Source of the DNA: an uncultured Collinsella sp.
GTDB taxonomy: Bacteria; Actinomycetota; Coriobacteriia; Coriobacteriales; Coriobacteriaceae
DNA length: 7,682 nucleotides
NCBI GenBank assembly: GCA_934643435.1
Contig: CAKUCJ010000057.1
Coordinates: forward strand, 1-7,682
Direction: 5' to 3'
In this document: positions 6,129 to 7,682 of the stretch, piece after piece
Numbering within the stretch: position 1 is the stretch's first letter
Layout of the letters: every line of letters begins with the position of its first letter
Notes under the pieces: generated by a model
The model's input: only the letters and a program-made list of their open reading frames with translations
Databases searched by the model: none
Told to the model about the DNA's origin: nothing
Position numbers and translations under genes: made by a program

Positions 6129-6668
6129 CTAGTAGTTCACCACCTGCTCCTCAAAGTACGCCTTCGGGTGGTTGCACACCGGGCACACCTCAGGCGCCTC
6201 GGCACCAACGTGCAGGTGCCCGCAGTTCAGGCACTTCCACACCTTTACGCCCTCGCGCTCAAACACCTCGCCCGACTCGATACGCTCGACGAGTTTGTTG
6301 TAGCGCTCCTCGTGGGCCTTCTCGACGGCGGCGACACCACGGAACTTCGCGGCGATCTCGGCAAAGCCCTCCTCCTCGGCGGTCTTGGCAAACTCGTCGT
6401 ACATCGTGGTCCACTCGTAGTTCTCACCCGCGGCGGCATCGCGCAGGTTGTCCAAGGTGTCGGGAACGGCTCCGTCGTGCAGATACTTAAACCACAGCTT
6501 GGCGTGCTCGGACTCGTTGCCCGCGGTCTCGGCAAAGATATTCGAGATCTGAACGAAGCCGTCCTTCTTGGCCTTGGAGGCATAGTAGCGATACTTGGTG
6601 TGCGCCTGGGACTCACCGGCAAAAGCGGTCTCGAGGTTCTTCTTGGTTTGGGAGTTCTCAAAATCCAT
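6129..6668 (-). CDS. rbr: Rubrerythrin
   Basis: Rubrerythrin is a cytoplasmic non-haem di-iron protein that reduces hydrogen peroxide in anaerobes, with electrons passed through its rubredoxin-like domain. The 179-residue product has both parts. The N-terminal four-helix domain carries the iron ligands: Glu19 in AGESQAH, the Glu52-x-x-His55 motif ([12 protein letters not shown]), and a second pair in EEEGFAEIA and VEKAHEERY. The C-terminal rubredoxin-like site has two Cys-x-x-Cys pairs (CLNCGH and CPVCNHP). Length and domain order are typical. The ATG at 6668 has AGGGAAG 7 nt upstream; a GTG at 6689 in frame would add seven residues with no family support. The 114-nt gap to mutY contains a 6-bp dyad (GAATCT 6742-6747, AGATTC 6770-6775), a possible operator, but no clear promoter hexamers. 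The transcript ends at the terminator inside repeat copy 2. Confidence 0.96.
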   Translation of the reverse strand: MDFENSQTKKNLETAFAGESQAHTKYRYYASKAKKDGFVQISNIFAETAGNESEHAKLWFKYLHDGAVPDTLDNLRDAAAGENYEWTTMYDEFAKTAEEEGFAEIAAKFRGVAAVEKAHEERYNKLVERIESGEVFEREGVKVWKCLNCGHLHVGAEAPEVCPVCNHPKAYFEEQVVNY

Positions 6669-6782
6669 AGGTGTACTTCCCTTCAACACATGCCGCCCAT
6701 AGGCTTTGAGCGGCCTTGTCTTTAGGATGCCCTCATGCGCAGAATCTAAACCTTACAATCCTGTTCTTCAGATTCGGGCGAG

Positions 6783-7682
6783 CTATACGCTCATCCAGCG
6801 GTCGCCCTCGGCGCGGCAAAAGCCTTCGCGCTCAAGATCGGCCAAAATACCCGCGACCAACTCACGCTCGACCGACTCTCGGCCGGCGGCTGCCTCCATC
6901 TCGTTAACGCCGGCAACAGCCTCATCAAGCGTAATGCCCGCCGGGCGCCCGTCGCGCGCCGCCAGCAGCATACGCACGATGTGGGCGCGCTTTTGGCGAC
7001 GCGAGCCCTCAAACTTGGACTGACGGCTATAACCTGCCGAGCGCCTGGAAGGATTGGGCAGCGTCTTTTTGAGGTACGCGCCGTAATCCAGCAACGCGTA
7101 GTACCACGCGCGCGGCGTGTCGGCATCGTCTTGAGGCACGGCGAAGGGCGCGATCTCGTCCGCTACCGCACCGGGGGCAGCCGGACAAGCAGCTTGGATC
7201 AGCGGCACCAGCTCGCGATCGGGAACGGCCGGCACATCGGGAAAGAAATGATGCAGAAAGACCGTGCGCACGTTGGTCTCCAGATACACGCCCGGAAGAT
7301 CGAACGCAAACGAGCGGATGCCCTGCGCCGTCGCCGGGCCAATACCGGGTAGCGCGACCAGATCGCGCGTCTCACGCGGAAACACCCCGTCCCAATCCTC
7401 CACGACGCTCTGTGCGGCCCTGTGAAGCGCCAGAGCGCGGCGATTGTAGCCCATCCCCTGCCACGCATCCAAAACGTCCGATGGGACGGCCTGAGCGAGC
7501 GTCTGGACGGTCGGAAAGCGGTCGAGCCACGCCGGCATGCGCGTCTCGACGCGCGGCACCTGCGTCTGCTGAAGCATGACCTCGGAGAGCCAGATGATAT
7601 ACGGGTCGCGCGTGCGGCGCCACGGAAGGTCGCGATAACGCAGGACCCCTTCCGAACGAATCATCGAACGAAAGGGGTCCTG
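6783..7682 (-). CDS. mutY: MutY-like A/G-specific adenine glycosylase, Fe-S-cluster-free variant (5' end probably outside the window)
   Basis: MutY enzymes remove adenine mispaired with 8-oxoguanine in base excision repair. Counting from the ATG at 7664, DLPWRRTRDPY (12-22) precedes WLSEVMLQQTQV (25-36), whose Glu28 is the expected catalytic acid. LPGIGPATAQGI (105-116) is the helix-hairpin-helix. Where E. coli MutY has the catalytic Asp in LDGNV, this protein has LETNV with Glu129. The protein has only two cysteines, so the usual four-Cys cluster loop is absent; in its place is YSRQSKFEGSRRQKR (212-226). The C-terminal NUDIX-like recognition domain is also missing; the last 60 residues look like a small winged helix. 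The frame is open to base 7682, residues before the ATG (FRS) fit the family, and no Shine-Dalgarno sequence precedes 7664, so the true start probably lies beyond the edge. Substrate range may differ from classical MutY. Confidence 0.88.
   Translation of the reverse strand, partial: QDPFRSMIRSEGVLRYRDLPWRRTRDPYIIWLSEVMLQQTQVPRVETRMPAWLDRFPTVQTLAQAVPSDVLDAWQGMGYNRRALALHRAAQSVVEDWDGVFPRETRDLVALPGIGPATAQGIRSFAFDLPGVYLETNVRTVFLHHFFPDVPAVPDRELVPLIQAACPAAPGAVADEIAPFAVPQDDADTPRAWYYALLDYGAYLKKTLPNPSRRSAGYSRQSKFEGSRRQKRAHIVRMLLAARDGRPAGITLDEAVAGVNEMEAAAGRESVERELVAGILADLEREGFCRAEGDRWMSV
7641..7682. repeat. 11-bp inverted repeat with internal direct repeats at the 5' end of mutY
   Basis: CAGGACCCCTT (7641-7651) is the exact reverse complement of 7672-7682. 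The loop contains CGAACGAA twice (7653-7660 and 7665-7672), separated by TCAT, the complement of the candidate ATG at 7664. If mutY starts at 7664 this could be an operator or a start-blocking RNA hairpin. If the gene starts further upstream it is simply palindromic coding sequence. Confidence 0.5.

Overview
The window is high-GC DNA (GC-rich third codon positions) in which every recognisable gene lies on the minus strand. The protein sequences, codon choice and a rubrerythrin fit a gut-type anaerobic actinobacterium of the class Coriobacteriia, Collinsella-like. That assignment is inference from style, not from a marker gene.

Read in the direction of transcription (high to low coordinates), the layout is as follows. 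A MutY-type adenine glycosylase without a Fe-S cluster (6783-7682, probably cut by the window edge) is followed by rubrerythrin (6129-6668) and a four-helix membrane protein of unknown function (5215-5847). Next comes a gene-free tract (4527-5214) filled with repeats and inverted repeats. Then come a small single-pass membrane protein (4104-4526), a lower-GC two-gene module, RmuC (1483-2838) and a truncated ABC exporter (1-1355). The two-gene module is a DUF6036/AbiEii-like nucleotidyltransferase (3450-3980) translationally coupled to a helix-turn-helix partner (2890-3453).

Three themes stand out. MutY and rubrerythrin are both oxidative-damage functions (8-oxoG:A mispairs and peroxide), although no shared transcript can be shown. 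The nucleotidyltransferase/HTH pair has the architecture of a toxin-antitoxin or phage-defence module, in the reverse order to AbiE. It has an AT-rich upstream region, a 4-nt TGA/TTG overlap and a perfect Shine-Dalgarno sequence inside the first gene.

The most unusual non-coding signal is a repeat family present twice (5015-5200 and 5937-6112), each copy just beyond the stop codon of a minus-strand gene. Each copy has an intrinsic terminator, a conserved linker and a large hairpin. Flanking and apical sequences are conserved between copies, but the stem arms differ in sequence and length and each arm still pairs with its own partner. Beside it lies a separate 205-bp element bounded by a perfect 26-bp inverted repeat (4808-5012), which looks like a non-autonomous mobile element.
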